Assembly: GCA_023426245.1 (NCBI GenBank) | Contig: JAFABB010000023.1 | Span: 1 to 30,497, forward strand | Direction: 5' to 3' | Length of the DNA stretch: 30,497 nucleotides | Source of the DNA: Bacillota bacterium | GTDB taxonomy: Bacteria > Bacillota > UBA4882 > UBA8346 | In this document: positions 16,115 to 23,932 of the stretch, piece after piece | Layout: the number at the start of each line of letters is the position of its first letter | Numbering within the stretch: the stretch's first letter is position 1 | Program-made: the position numbers and the translations under genes | The notes under the pieces: generated by a model | What the model was told of the DNA's origin: nothing | Seen by the model: only the letters and a program-made list of their open reading frames with translations | The model's database searches: none

Positions 16115-17119
16115 ATGAAACATGCTACCCTTAAAGATGTCGCCAAAACGGCCGGAGTATCTCTGGCTACTGCCTCGCGGGCTCTCAATAATCGGGGTGA
16201 TGTTGACCCAAATACTAAAAAGAAAGTACTGGAAGTTGCAAAGCAACTTACCTATACTCCTAACCCACTTGCCCGCGGTCTTCTTTCCGGTACAACCAAA
16301 ACAATTGGAGTTTTAGTAACAAGTATTCAGAATCCTTTTTATGCTGCCGTTGTGACTGGGATCGAGGCGGCTTTGGCTAAAGAAGGTTATACCATTATTT
16401 TATGTAATTCCCATGAAGATGCTGGGGCTGAACGATCAGCGATTGAACTCCTTATCCGCCGGCGGGTCGATGGTTTGATTATAGCCCCGGTTCAGAGCGA
16501 ATTTGAAAGCTTGGCATTGCTTCAAGAACATAATACTCCTTTTGTTTTTATTGCAAGACATATGCCGGGTATTGATACGGATTATGTCGTATGTGACGAT
16601 CAAGAAGTAGGACGTATTGCCACGGAGCATCTTATTATAAAAGGCTACCGGCGGATCATGTTTTTGAATTCATTTTCCAATTCAAGCTCGGAATTAAGGC
16701 AACGGGGCTATGAGAAGAGTTTGAAAAATCATGGTATGCCTATCGAGCCGGAGTTAATCCGCATTGTCAGGGGAGAAAATAGAGCCCAAGAAGTTATGAT
16801 GGCAGCGCTTCGAGAAGGCTTGAGGCCAAACGCCATTTTTTGCTTTTGCGACGATATGGCAGTTGACGTCATCCAGGCCTTGAACACCTTCGGAATTAAA
16901 GTTCCGGACGATATGGCGCTCATTAGTTGCGATAACCTACCGTTCACCGGATTGTTACAGCCGTCTTTAACAACGATTGATATTCCTAAGTTTGAAATGG
17001 GCGCCCAAGCGGTAAAAATTCTCCTCACTAAAATTAAATACGGCAAGAAAAAAACGAGTCAGGTTGTTTTGGAACCGAAGCTGATTGAGCGGGCTTCAAC
17101 ACACTCCCGGGCTTTATGA
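16115..17119 (+). CDS. LacI-family transcriptional regulator
   Basis: The 334-residue protein begins with the classic LacI helix-turn-helix, ATLKDVAKTAGVSLATASRA, and hinge TPNPLARGLLSG. A periplasmic-binding-protein-like effector domain follows (KTIGVLVTSIQNPFYAAVV, RRVDGLIIAP, CDDMAVDVIQAL, SCDNLPFTGLLQPSLTTID). Length and layout are standard, with GAGG at 16106-16109 before the ATG. It probably binds a sugar, and its immediate downstream gene is an arabinofuranosidase, so arabinose or an arabino-oligosaccharide is a fair guess for the effector. A palindrome array lies upstream of its own gene; a weaker GAACGTTT-centred match lies near 17198-17206 before the arabinofuranosidase. Confidence 0.96.
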   Translation: MKHATLKDVAKTAGVSLATASRALNNRGDVDPNTKKKVLEVAKQLTYTPNPLARGLLSGTTKTIGVLVTSIQNPFYAAVVTGIEAALAKEGYTIILCNSHEDAGAERSAIELLIRRRVDGLIIAPVQSEFESLALLQEHNTPFVFIARHMPGIDTDYVVCDDQEVGRIATEHLIIKGYRRIMFLNSFSNSSSELRQRGYEKSLKNHGMPIEPELIRIVRGENRAQEVMMAALREGLRPNAIFCFCDDMAVDVIQALNTFGIKVPDDMALISCDNLPFTGLLQPSLTTIDIPKFEMGAQAVKILLTKIKYGKKKTSQVVLEPKLIERASTHSRAL

Positions 17120-17252
17120 TATGAATAATCTGTTTTCGGTTAAGGAGCTTTTTTTCCATGAAATCTTTTACAAGGGGATAGGAGGAATGAATTAAGAGAA
17201 CGTTTGGTGTTTTTCTCATTTCACAAAAAGATTTATCAAAGGAGGGTATAAT

Positions 17253-18746
17253 ATGAAATCGGTAAAATGTACAATCGATAAAGACTATGTAATCGGAGAA
17301 GTTGATCCTAAATTATTCGGTTCATTTATTGAACACTTAGGGCGGGCGGTTTACACCGGTATCTATGAACCAGGCCATCCTTTAGCCGATGAGCAGGGAT
17401 TTAGAAAAGATGTTTTGGATTTGGTGAGATCTTTGAGGGTTCCGATTGTAAGATATCCGGGAGGGAATTTTGTCTCCGGTTATAATTGGCTGGATGGTAT
17501 CGGGCTCAAAGAAAATCGGCCCAAGCGGCTGGATTATGCATGGCAATCCGTTGAAACCAATGAAGTGGGAATCGATGAATTTGTCGATTGGAGTAAGAAG
17601 GCAGGCGCTCAAGTGATGGCAGCGGTCAATTTGGGCACCGGCACACCGCAAAATGCCGGATATATGATCGAATATTGCAATCATCCATCCGGAACCTATT
17701 ATAGCGATTTGCGAATAAAAAACGGCCACCCGGATCCCCATAACATTAAAGTATGGTGCCTAGGCAATGAAATGGATGGACCCTGGCAAACCTGTGGACT
17801 TTCGGCGGAGGAATACGGGAAAAAAGCGCTGGAAACCGCTAAAATTATGAAATGGGTTGATCCCACTATTGAATTGGTGGCCTGCGGAAGCTCTTCACCG
17901 GCCATGCCGACCTATCCGGAATGGGACCGGGTTGTCCTGGAACATACTTATGAGCATGTGGATTACATATCGATGCATCGTTATTATGAAAATGAAGGCA
18001 GCATCACTGACTTCTTAGCTTCATTTGCCGATATGGATGATTTTATCAAAACCGTCATAGCCGCCGCCGATTATGTTAAAGCCAAGACCCGCAGTAAAAA
18101 GAAACTTAAAGTGTCCTTTGACGAGTGGAATGTATGGTATATCAAAAAACAAACCCGTTTCCCCTGGGAAGTGGCTCCGCCAATTCTGGAGGATATTTAC
18201 TCGCTGCTGGATGCGTTGGTTTTTGGTGGCATGCTTTGCACATTGCTGAATAACACCGATCGGGTTAAAATGGCTTGCCTGGCGCAGCTTGTTAATGTTA
18301 TCGCTCCCATATTCACTCAAAAAGGCGGTGGAGTTATCAAACAAGCTATATTCTATCCATTCCAGCAAGTTTCCCTTTATGGAAGAGGCAAGGCGCTGAA
18401 GACCTTGGTGAATACCCCGAAGATTGAAACCGAATCTTATGGGTCTGTCCCGCTGGTTCAGACGGCTGCAACCTATAATGAAGAGGACGGGACTGCGACG
18501 GTATTTGTTTTAAATTGCGATCAACAGGAAGATGTGGAATTAAGTTTGGATATGAGATCTTTTGACAGTTTGCACCTGGTTGAACATTTGATTATTGATG
18601 GTCCTGATTTGTATGGTAAAAACACTTTTGAAGAACCGGATAAAGTAACTCCAAGAAACACCAAAATTTCAGCGGATCAAAGCGGGGTCCTAAAGGTTAT
18701 GGTGCCGAAACTTTCCTGGAATGTGTTGCGCTTTGGAAAAAATTAA
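17253..18746 (+). CDS. abfA: Alpha-L-arabinofuranosidase, glycoside hydrolase family 51
   Basis: The 497-residue cytoplasmic enzyme has the full GH51 layout: a TIM barrel with FGSFIEHLGRAVYTGIYEP, IVRYPGGNFVSGYNW, the acid/base Glu E173 in CLGNEMDGPWQ, MHRYYEN, and the nucleophile E291 in SFDEWNVWY. A C-terminal beta-sandwich follows. These positions sit close to the known E175/E294 pair of the Geobacillus enzyme. It releases terminal arabinose from arabinoxylan- or arabinan-derived oligosaccharides. No signal peptide is seen, so substrates must be imported. The ribosome site AAGGAGGG is excellent. It follows the LacI-family gene by 133 bp and is probably controlled by it. The symbol follows Bacillus usage. 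Confidence 0.97.
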   Translation: MKSVKCTIDKDYVIGEVDPKLFGSFIEHLGRAVYTGIYEPGHPLADEQGFRKDVLDLVRSLRVPIVRYPGGNFVSGYNWLDGIGLKENRPKRLDYAWQSVETNEVGIDEFVDWSKKAGAQVMAAVNLGTGTPQNAGYMIEYCNHPSGTYYSDLRIKNGHPDPHNIKVWCLGNEMDGPWQTCGLSAEEYGKKALETAKIMKWVDPTIELVACGSSSPAMPTYPEWDRVVLEHTYEHVDYISMHRYYENEGSITDFLASFADMDDFIKTVIAAADYVKAKTRSKKKLKVSFDEWNVWYIKKQTRFPWEVAPPILEDIYSLLDALVFGGMLCTLLNNTDRVKMACLAQLVNVIAPIFTQKGGGVIKQAIFYPFQQVSLYGRGKALKTLVNTPKIETESYGSVPLVQTAATYNEEDGTATVFVLNCDQQEDVELSLDMRSFDSLHLVEHLIIDGPDLYGKNTFEEPDKVTPRNTKISADQSGVLKVMVPKLSWNVLRFGKN

Positions 18747-18898
18747 AATTCAATTGTTATAGGGCGTAATAAAAGCGGGCTGGTGCAAGAGATCTACAAT
18801 ATACACCTTTTTACTTATTCGTGGATGCGATATATTGGCGCGCTAAGGCGTGAAATCTCATTTATTGAAAGTATTTTGTAATAGCCCCTTTTGTTTTT

Positions 18899-18924
18899 AA
18901 AAAGCCCGGAATTTATGGGCTTTT
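18899..18924 (+). terminator. Probable terminator after the arabinofuranosidase
   Basis: AAAAGCCC (18900-18907) pairs perfectly with GGGCTTTT (18917-18924) around a 9-nt loop, with A-rich and T-rich flanks on either side. It lies about 155 bp after the stop. The rest of 18747-18976 shows nothing I can assign. Confidence 0.7.
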
Positions 18925-18976
18925 CTGGAATCGTTGAATAAATAATTGAGCCGATAAAAAATATTGAAGAATATTA

Positions 18977-19005
18977 TTGCCGATATTGGTTAACTATGTT
19001 ATAAT
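18977..19005 (+). promoter_or_regulatory. Promoter of the ferritin gene
   Basis: TTGCCG (18977-18982), a 17-nt spacer and a consensus TATAAT (19000-19005), with TGT before the -10. The following AACTAGTT palindrome (19009-19016) lies near the start of transcription and could be an operator. The match to a PerR box is poor. Confidence 0.8.
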
Positions 19006-19051
19006 TCAACTAGTTAAATAGTTTGCAATTTAAAGAAAAGGGTGAATGAAA

Positions 19052-19540
19052 ATGATTGGATCGAAAGTATTACAGGCTTTTAACGAACAAATCCTTCATG
19101 AACAAGCTTCCAGTCATATATATTTAGCGATGGCGGCGGATTTTCATTATAAAGGATTTGACGGAATGGCACAGTGGTTCAGGGCTCAAGCCCAGGAAGA
19201 GGAAGGGCATGCTCTAAAATTTTTCGACCATATCAAGGACCGTGGCGGGAAAATTGAACTGGAAGCGTTGCAAAAACCAAAGGCTGAATGGGCTTCACCT
19301 CTGGATGCATTTGAAGATGCTTATCAACACGAACAATTTATCACCGCAAAAATAAACGATTTAGTCAGTTTGGCAGCATCCGAAAAGGACAATGCAGCAG
19401 CCGTGTTCTTGCAATGGTTTGTCACGGAACAAGTGGAGGAAGAGGCCCAAACTTCAAAGATTGTCCAGACTCTTAAAATAATCGGGAATTCTGGTAGCGG
19501 TTTGGTGATGCTTGATCGTCAACTCGGTAAAAGGACCTGA
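19052..19540 (+). CDS. ftnA: Bacterial non-heme ferritin
   Basis: The 162-residue four-helix ferritin has ferroxidase ligands visible in FNEQILHEQASSHIYLAMA (helix A), QAQEEEGHALKFFDHI (EExxH on helix B) and FVTEQVEEEAQ (helices C/D). Subunits form a 24-mer cage that oxidises and stores iron. The start is ATG 19052 rather than ATG 19046, because AAGGGTG at 19038-19044 is correctly spaced only for the second. A strong promoter lies directly upstream and the gene is monocistronic, convergent with a SleB-like gene. Confidence 0.96.
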   Translation: MIGSKVLQAFNEQILHEQASSHIYLAMAADFHYKGFDGMAQWFRAQAQEEEGHALKFFDHIKDRGGKIELEALQKPKAEWASPLDAFEDAYQHEQFITAKINDLVSLAASEKDNAAAVFLQWFVTEQVEEEAQTSKIVQTLKIIGNSGSGLVMLDRQLGKRT

Positions 19541-19566
19541 TTTGAAAAAAGAAAATCAAATCGAAA

Positions 19567-19616
19567 GAGGCTCTCCCAAAAGAAATTTTGAGGATAAATT
19601 TTTTTTAGACAGCCCC
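19567..19616. terminator. Weak candidate bidirectional terminator
   Basis: GGCTCTC (19569-19575) faces GACAGCC (19608-19614) with one mismatch around a long AT-rich loop. It lies between the convergent ferritin and SleB-like genes. Flanking T-runs are modest on both strands, so the call is uncertain. Confidence 0.35.
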
Positions 19617-19660
19617 TTATTCGATTTAATGGAATTGCCTCAACAATCGAGTAGAAGATT

Positions 19661-20566
19661 TCACCATCCTTTGGTTAAAAAGATGTGATTGCCGATTCTG
19701 GTAGTCACTCTTAATTTTGCAGATCGGAAGTAGGCTAACCCCTCGGGTGAGCTAAGCCTTGGATTATAATAAAACAATGCACCACGAGAAGGATCTTGTC
19801 CGTTCAAAGCGGCGATTGTCGCCTGATAACAGGAATCGGTGGGGATGGTGGTATTGAGCTTCGGTAAACACTTAAATTGGTTGGTCTGATAAATGACTCC
19901 GCGAATGCTCCCCGGGAACTCCCCGCTGCTTACCCGGTTTAAAACGACCGCAGCCACGGCGACTTGACCTTCGAAAGGTTCATCCCCCGCTTCGGCGGTC
20001 ACCACCCGGGCCAATAACTCGAAATCCTCTTTATCAAGGTTGGAAGGGGGCTTCATCTTTGAACTGCGCTTGGGAAAACGAAAACTTGGAATCCGATAAT
20101 TAAGAGCAAAACTGATAGTGGGTTTTAATATATCAGGATTGGAATCATGAAAAGCGGTATCCGGAACCGCCTTAACCTCCACATTCAGAAATATCCCTGT
20201 TTTTGGATTCGGGCTTACATTGAATGCCACGCCGGCAACCATTTCCATTTTTTCTCCTACTGAAAGTTTTTGGTTCGATTCTTGTAATAAATCCCGAATA
20301 CCAATCCCCAGGTAAGGTTCAATTCTTGAACCGACTTTTGTTTTATAGAGAAAATCAGCGGCTAAATCTTTATTTTCTTGATCATAACTTCCTTGAAAAG
20401 CCCAGTGCTCAGTGAGATCCAAATCAACTTTTAAAGCATCCAGTGAATAATTATGATTATCATCACGATAGCGCCATTCCAGGCCCGCTGAAACACTGGC
20501 ATAAGCCGGAAATGATATTGTCAATAAGAGCAAAAGCAGAAACAAGATGATTTTAGTGTTACGCAT
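19661..20566 (-). CDS. Secreted SleB/CwlJ-type cell wall hydrolase with beta-barrel-like N-terminal domain
   Basis: The 301-residue protein has a signal peptide (1-23, cut after AYA). The C-terminal 125 residues are a Hydrolase_2 (SleB/CwlJ) domain: LLARVVTAEAGDEPFEGQVAVAAVVLNR with catalytic Glu E192, GVIYQTNQF, ALFYYNP and TRIGNHIF. This lytic-transglycosylase-like domain cuts spore cortex or vegetative peptidoglycan. Residues about 24-160 are not the usual peptidoglycan-binding domain. They alternate short polar/apolar strands (VSAGLEWRYRDD, DLTEHWAFQGSYD, EPYLGIGIRDLL, MEMVAGVAFNVSP, GIFLNVEVKAV, PTISFALNYRIPSF) as in outer-membrane barrels. GGAGG at 20577-20581 supports the start. The hydrolase domain is firm; the barrel reading is inference. 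Confidence 0.88.
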   Translation of the reverse strand: MRNTKIILFLLLLLLTISFPAYASVSAGLEWRYRDDNHNYSLDALKVDLDLTEHWAFQGSYDQENKDLAADFLYKTKVGSRIEPYLGIGIRDLLQESNQKLSVGEKMEMVAGVAFNVSPNPKTGIFLNVEVKAVPDTAFHDSNPDILKPTISFALNYRIPSFRFPKRSSKMKPPSNLDKEDFELLARVVTAEAGDEPFEGQVAVAAVVLNRVSSGEFPGSIRGVIYQTNQFKCLPKLNTTIPTDSCYQATIAALNGQDPSRGALFYYNPRLSSPEGLAYFRSAKLRVTTRIGNHIFLTKGW

Positions 20567-20751
20567 CTATTTTTAACCTCCGGTTTTTCTTTCAAAATCT
20601 AAAGAATAAGCGAAACAATCCGATTTTACCTTAACGATTCATGCTTAATAGATTTGGGCTCGCACAGCGAAATTCCTTCAAATTTCTCGGGAAATACCTG
20701 GCAAGGTTGAAATCCGGTCTTCAAAACGAGTAAGGATAAATCATCATAAAA

Positions 20752-20770
20752 ATATCTTTTCTTAAGATAT
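20752..20770. other. Inverted repeat between the SleB-like and PadR genes
   Basis: ATATCTT (20752-20758) and AAGATAT (20764-20770) are perfect inverted copies around 5 nt. It sits in the divergent intergenic region and may be an operator. The remainder of 20567-20815 shows no gene. Confidence 0.4.
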
Positions 20771-20815
20771 CGACTTATATTTCATAAAAAATAAGAATGA
20801 TCGTGATCGATTTGA

Positions 20816-20844
20816 TTGACAAGTAAAAAACAACAGGATATTAT
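20816..20844 (+). promoter_or_regulatory. Strong sigma-A-type promoter of the padR unit
   Basis: A consensus TTGACA (20816-20821), a 17-nt spacer and TATTAT (20839-20844). It drives the PadR gene at 20901 and probably the following ferredoxin gene. Confidence 0.82.
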
Positions 20845-20858
20845 ATATCTATACTTTA

Positions 20859-20875
20859 TATATCGATTCGATATA
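20859..20875. promoter_or_regulatory. Palindromic operator for the PadR regulator
   Basis: TATATCGATTCGATATA is a perfect 17-bp odd palindrome placed about 15 bp downstream of the -10, covering the early transcribed region. A repressor bound here would block transcription, which fits PadR autoregulation. Confidence 0.65.
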
Positions 20876-20900
20876 AACAAAATTTTTAATGAGGCAGCTG

Positions 20901-21419
20901 ATGTTGGAATATATTATTTTAGGATTTTTGATGCGCAGGGAAATGAGCGGTTACGACTTGAAGTTATATATGGCCGAGAGTACATCGAATTTTTTTGATG
21001 CCAGCTTCGGAAGTATTTATCCGGCTTTAAAAAGATTGGAGACGAAAGGGCAAATCAGTTCGCGGGAAGTGGTGGATTGCGGGAAATATAAAAAATTATA
21101 TTCCATTACCAATACGGGAGAAATATGCTTTCGTAATTGGTTGGAGCAACCGATCGAGTTTGCTAAGACCCGACTGGATCATCTGGTAAAAGTGTTTTTC
21201 TTGGGTTTTTTACCGAAAGAGAGGGCAATGCAAGAATTACAATCGTTAATCCCGGAAGTCGAGGCGGTTTTGACGAATCTGAAGGAATCCCAACCAAAAA
21301 TAAAAGCAAAAACCGACATGTTTCAATATTCGACATTGATTTACGGGATTCATTATTATCAGTTTATTATTAATTGGTGCAATGACTTGCTCCAAGAATT
21401 AACAGAACCTCAAGAGTGA
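20901..21419 (+). CDS. PadR-family transcriptional regulator
   Basis: The 172-residue protein starts MLEYIILGFLMRREMSGYDLK, the normal PadR opening, followed by the winged helix with FGSIYPALKRLETKGQISSRE and KKLYSITNTGE. The C-terminal half is the alpha-helical Vir_act_alpha_C-type dimerisation region (FLPKERAMQELQSLI). ATG 20901 is chosen over ATG 20889 because GAGG at 20891-20894 has a 6-nt spacer to 20901. PadR proteins repress transporters or stress genes and release on binding small aromatic or drug-like ligands. Its only downstream partner, 58 bp away, is a flavodoxin/ferredoxin protein. Confidence 0.95.
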   Translation: MLEYIILGFLMRREMSGYDLKLYMAESTSNFFDASFGSIYPALKRLETKGQISSREVVDCGKYKKLYSITNTGEICFRNWLEQPIEFAKTRLDHLVKVFFLGFLPKERAMQELQSLIPEVEAVLTNLKESQPKIKAKTDMFQYSTLIYGIHYYQFIINWCNDLLQELTEPQE

Positions 21420-21477
21420 GCTCGGAAGAGCAACCGATAGTTTTGAAAATCCAAAATTCGCTAAAGAGGTGTTTTTT

Positions 21478-22497
21478 ATGGTCAAGGTTTTTATTCATTA
21501 TTTTAGTGGAACCGGCAATACCAAGCGGGCTGTGGATGTAATAACAGGGGATTTGCAAAAGAATGGTTATGAAGTGCAACAGTTGGCCATTACTGATTTG
21601 GAGCCAGCCCATACTGAGAATGGCGATTTTAATATTTTTGCTTTCTCGACGCTGAGTTGGTCTGCCCCGGTACTTGTAAAAAAATATTTGCACCGTTTAC
21701 CCGAAGGTCAAGGGAAGAAAGCGGCCGTATTGGCAGTTTATGCCGGCAATCCTGGCCAGGCCATTGCTAAGATAGAACAGCAGCTCGAAAAAAAAGGCTT
21801 TGATGTCTTTTTGAGCGGAGGGGCCTTATATCCTAATAACTGGTCTCAAATGACCAACCCCCCCACTGCCAGCGAGGCTAAAGAAACATTGGCGGACGGC
21901 GATCAAATGGCGCTTGATTTTGCAGAGCGTTTCCGCAAAGGAGAGCAGAGATTGATCTCAAAAGAAAAGGCCGGTAGCCTTATCACACGTTTCGCAGCGC
22001 TTTCCTTTGGCCTTTTCGGCAGACGCTTTTTGGGAAAAGCTTATATCACTGATTCCCATTGTAACCGTTGCGGTTTATGCGCACAAACATGCCCGGTACA
22101 TGCCATTAAGATGGCCGGGGTTATCAGTAAAAAGCCGCGTTGGAAATTCAATTGTGAAGATTGCGCCCGTTGTATCAATATTTGCCCCCAAAAAGCCATC
22201 CAAGTTTCCATGCCTAAGTTGATTATCCACTGTTTGCTCCTGTTTGCCGGGGTTGGAACCTGTTTCCGGGTCGCCGGATTCACTGCTTCAATGTTGCCTG
22301 GAGCTTTTCAAATTATCGGTTGGATTGTATCATTGGGGATAGCACTTTCGGTGCTTTTATGGCTGCAATTTATGGTTATCGACCATTTCATTTTCTTATT
22401 GGAACAAATCCCGGCTTTCCGGAGATTCTTCGAGAAAAGCCTGACCAAAAACTACAACCGCTACGTGGCTCCTGGTTATAAACCTGAACGATGGTGA
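21478..22497 (+). CDS. EFR1-like flavodoxin-ferredoxin fusion with membrane segments
   Basis: The 339-residue protein joins an N-terminal flavodoxin fold (FIHYFSGTGNTKRAVDV binds FMN phosphate; FAFSTLSWSAP) to two [4Fe-4S] ferredoxin motifs at about 195-210 (CNRCGLCAQTCP) and 226-240 (CEDCARCINICP). Two hydrophobic segments follow (about 255-275 and 285-325), which would attach it to the membrane. This order is known as the EFR1 family in clostridia. It should pass electrons, but its partner is unknown. The ATG at 21478 has AAAGAGG at 21463-21469 with an 8-nt spacer. It appears cotranscribed with padR and ends at a good terminator. Confidence 0.9.
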   Translation: MVKVFIHYFSGTGNTKRAVDVITGDLQKNGYEVQQLAITDLEPAHTENGDFNIFAFSTLSWSAPVLVKKYLHRLPEGQGKKAAVLAVYAGNPGQAIAKIEQQLEKKGFDVFLSGGALYPNNWSQMTNPPTASEAKETLADGDQMALDFAERFRKGEQRLISKEKAGSLITRFAALSFGLFGRRFLGKAYITDSHCNRCGLCAQTCPVHAIKMAGVISKKPRWKFNCEDCARCINICPQKAIQVSMPKLIIHCLLLFAGVGTCFRVAGFTASMLPGAFQIIGWIVSLGIALSVLLWLQFMVIDHFIFLLEQIPAFRRFFEKSLTKNYNRYVAPGYKPERW

Positions 22498-22557
22498 AAT
22501 GGATTATTGAAAAAATCCGCGGCTTGAAGTTCCAATGAAAATAGTGACCCATGATGT

Positions 22558-22589
22558 AAAGAGCGGCGACGAATTGCGCGCTCTTTTTT
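22558..22589 (+). terminator. Rho-independent terminator of the padR-ferredoxin unit
   Basis: AAAGAGCG (22558-22565) pairs with CGCTCTTT (22579-22586), followed by T-rich sequence. It lies about 60 bp after the ferredoxin stop. Confidence 0.88.
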
Positions 22590-22990
22590 ATTGGGTTTAT
22601 AAAAGGAAATAAAACACAAATCCCGTTAGTCAGAAATACGATTGACCCATCGATTAAAAAAGCCCCAACCATGCTCACTGATTATGATTTTTACATGCAA
22701 GAGTGTAATACGGATTGTATCCCATGCAGGGTTTGTAGAATGTAAGCGGAATTGGATTTGGGAAAAATTGTTTAGTCTATCTCCAGATTATGCGGATGTG
22801 GGTGAACGTGGTTTTTTTTACTTTGATAATGTCTCCGTAGGTCGATGAATAGACCGGTTGTTATATTTTGTAAGATTATGGCAGAGGAATTTTAAACATT
22901 TCCCCTTGAAAATTCCAGAAAAATAGCCGAGAATTAAAAAAGATGATTTTTTGCATCATTTATCATAGAAAAAGGAATTTTTACTGGGAA
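22590..22990. other. Intergenic stretch without a convincing gene
   Basis: A 68-codon frame (22642-22848) has no ribosome site or recognisable composition. One clear structure is present: GGAATTTT (22886-22893) and AAAATTCC (22909-22916), perfect inverted copies around 15 nt, about 75 bp before the NlpC/P60 start. It could be an operator or mRNA hairpin. Confidence 0.5.
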
Positions 22991-23728
22991 ATGAAACTTC
23001 GGTTATTATGTTTGCTATCCGTTTTGATAGGCTTATTTGTAACCATCCATGTAACTTATGGTGCAACATTGCAATCCGGCATCATCATCGGAAATAACGT
23101 CAATGTCCGTACCGGCCCGGGACTTGATACCGAAATTGTTTGCAGGTTGCAACAAGGTGATGCGGTCAATGTGCTTGACCAAACCGGTGATTGGCTCCAA
23201 GTTCAGTTGCTCGATCAGCAGACCGGATGGGTTCATCAACAGTTTGTACAAGAAAAAGTGGAACCGGACAATATTCTGACGGAGAGTAATCCGCCGGAAG
23301 TTGATGCGAAACCCGGCCTGCACTCTCTCTTCATCGTTAAAATTCTCGATTATGCCCAAAGTTTAATCGGTATTTCCTATGTTTACGGAGGTGCTTCGTT
23401 ACGGGGCTTTGATTGTTCGGGGTTTACCATGTTTGTCCTCGGGAAATTCGGAATTCAACTACCCCATGAAGCCAGCCGGCAAATGACGATGGGCCTGGAT
23501 GTACCTTCCAGGGATGATTTGATTCCCGGAGATTTGGTTTTTTTTAAAACTTTAGGTTCAAAAGTAGTCAATCATGTTGGGATTTATTTGGGAAACAATC
23601 TGTTTATTCACGCGGCTTCCGGTTTTGGGACCGTGCGCATCAGCGTTTTGAATGACAGTTATTATGTTAGCCGTTATGTCGGTGGGCGAAGGCTGATTCC
23701 GAATGATTCGGAGAATAGTCCCGGATAA
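22991..23728 (+). CDS. Secreted SH3-NlpC/P60 endopeptidase
   Basis: Using ATG 22991, the 245-residue protein starts with a signal peptide (MKLRLLCLLSVLIGLFVTIH, likely cut after TYG or GAT). It then has a bacterial SH3 domain (about 30-88: NNVNVRTGPGLDTEIVCRLQ, WLQVQL, GWVHQQFV) and a C-terminal NlpC/P60 domain with C142 in GFDCSGFTMFV and H195 in NHVGIYLGNN, followed by HAASGFGTV. Such enzymes cut the D-Glu to diamino-acid bond of peptidoglycan stems. The frame is open 48 bp further up, but that would place charged residues before the signal peptide. The ribosome site is weak. It is followed by a strong terminator. Confidence 0.93.
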   Translation: MKLRLLCLLSVLIGLFVTIHVTYGATLQSGIIIGNNVNVRTGPGLDTEIVCRLQQGDAVNVLDQTGDWLQVQLLDQQTGWVHQQFVQEKVEPDNILTESNPPEVDAKPGLHSLFIVKILDYAQSLIGISYVYGGASLRGFDCSGFTMFVLGKFGIQLPHEASRQMTMGLDVPSRDDLIPGDLVFFKTLGSKVVNHVGIYLGNNLFIHAASGFGTVRISVLNDSYYVSRYVGGRRLIPNDSENSPG

Positions 23729-23758
23729 ATAACAGAATTTAAAGATTGTTTTTTCGAC

Positions 23759-23783
23759 AGACACTCCTGGGGAGTGTTTTTTT
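23759..23783 (+). terminator. Rho-independent terminator of the NlpC/P60 gene
   Basis: ACACTCC (23761-23767) pairs perfectly with GGAGTGT (23771-23777) around a 3-nt loop, followed by seven T. Confidence 0.93.
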
Positions 23784-23932
23784 AATGGAAACGGACGGGG
23801 AAAACTTGTAGTCCCAAAGGCCTATAGGTGATAACAATGACTGTTTTTTTTATTTATTTATCGGCTTTGTCTTGGAATAATATCGTTTGGAAAGGAAAAA
23901 ATAACTTTATCAAAAATTTCCGGAGAAGCCTG

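Noticed and set aside
19000..19020. PerR or Fur box at the ferritin promoter
   Set aside because: Only the TTATAAT half matches, and that is the -10 box itself; the second half is absent.
20816..20998. 60-codon frame starting at the padR promoter
   Set aside because: It begins within the -35 box and overlaps the true PadR start in another frame.
22642..22848. 68-codon frame between the ferredoxin and NlpC/P60 genes
   Set aside because: No ribosome site, non-ATG start, no secretion or domain pattern; probably chance.
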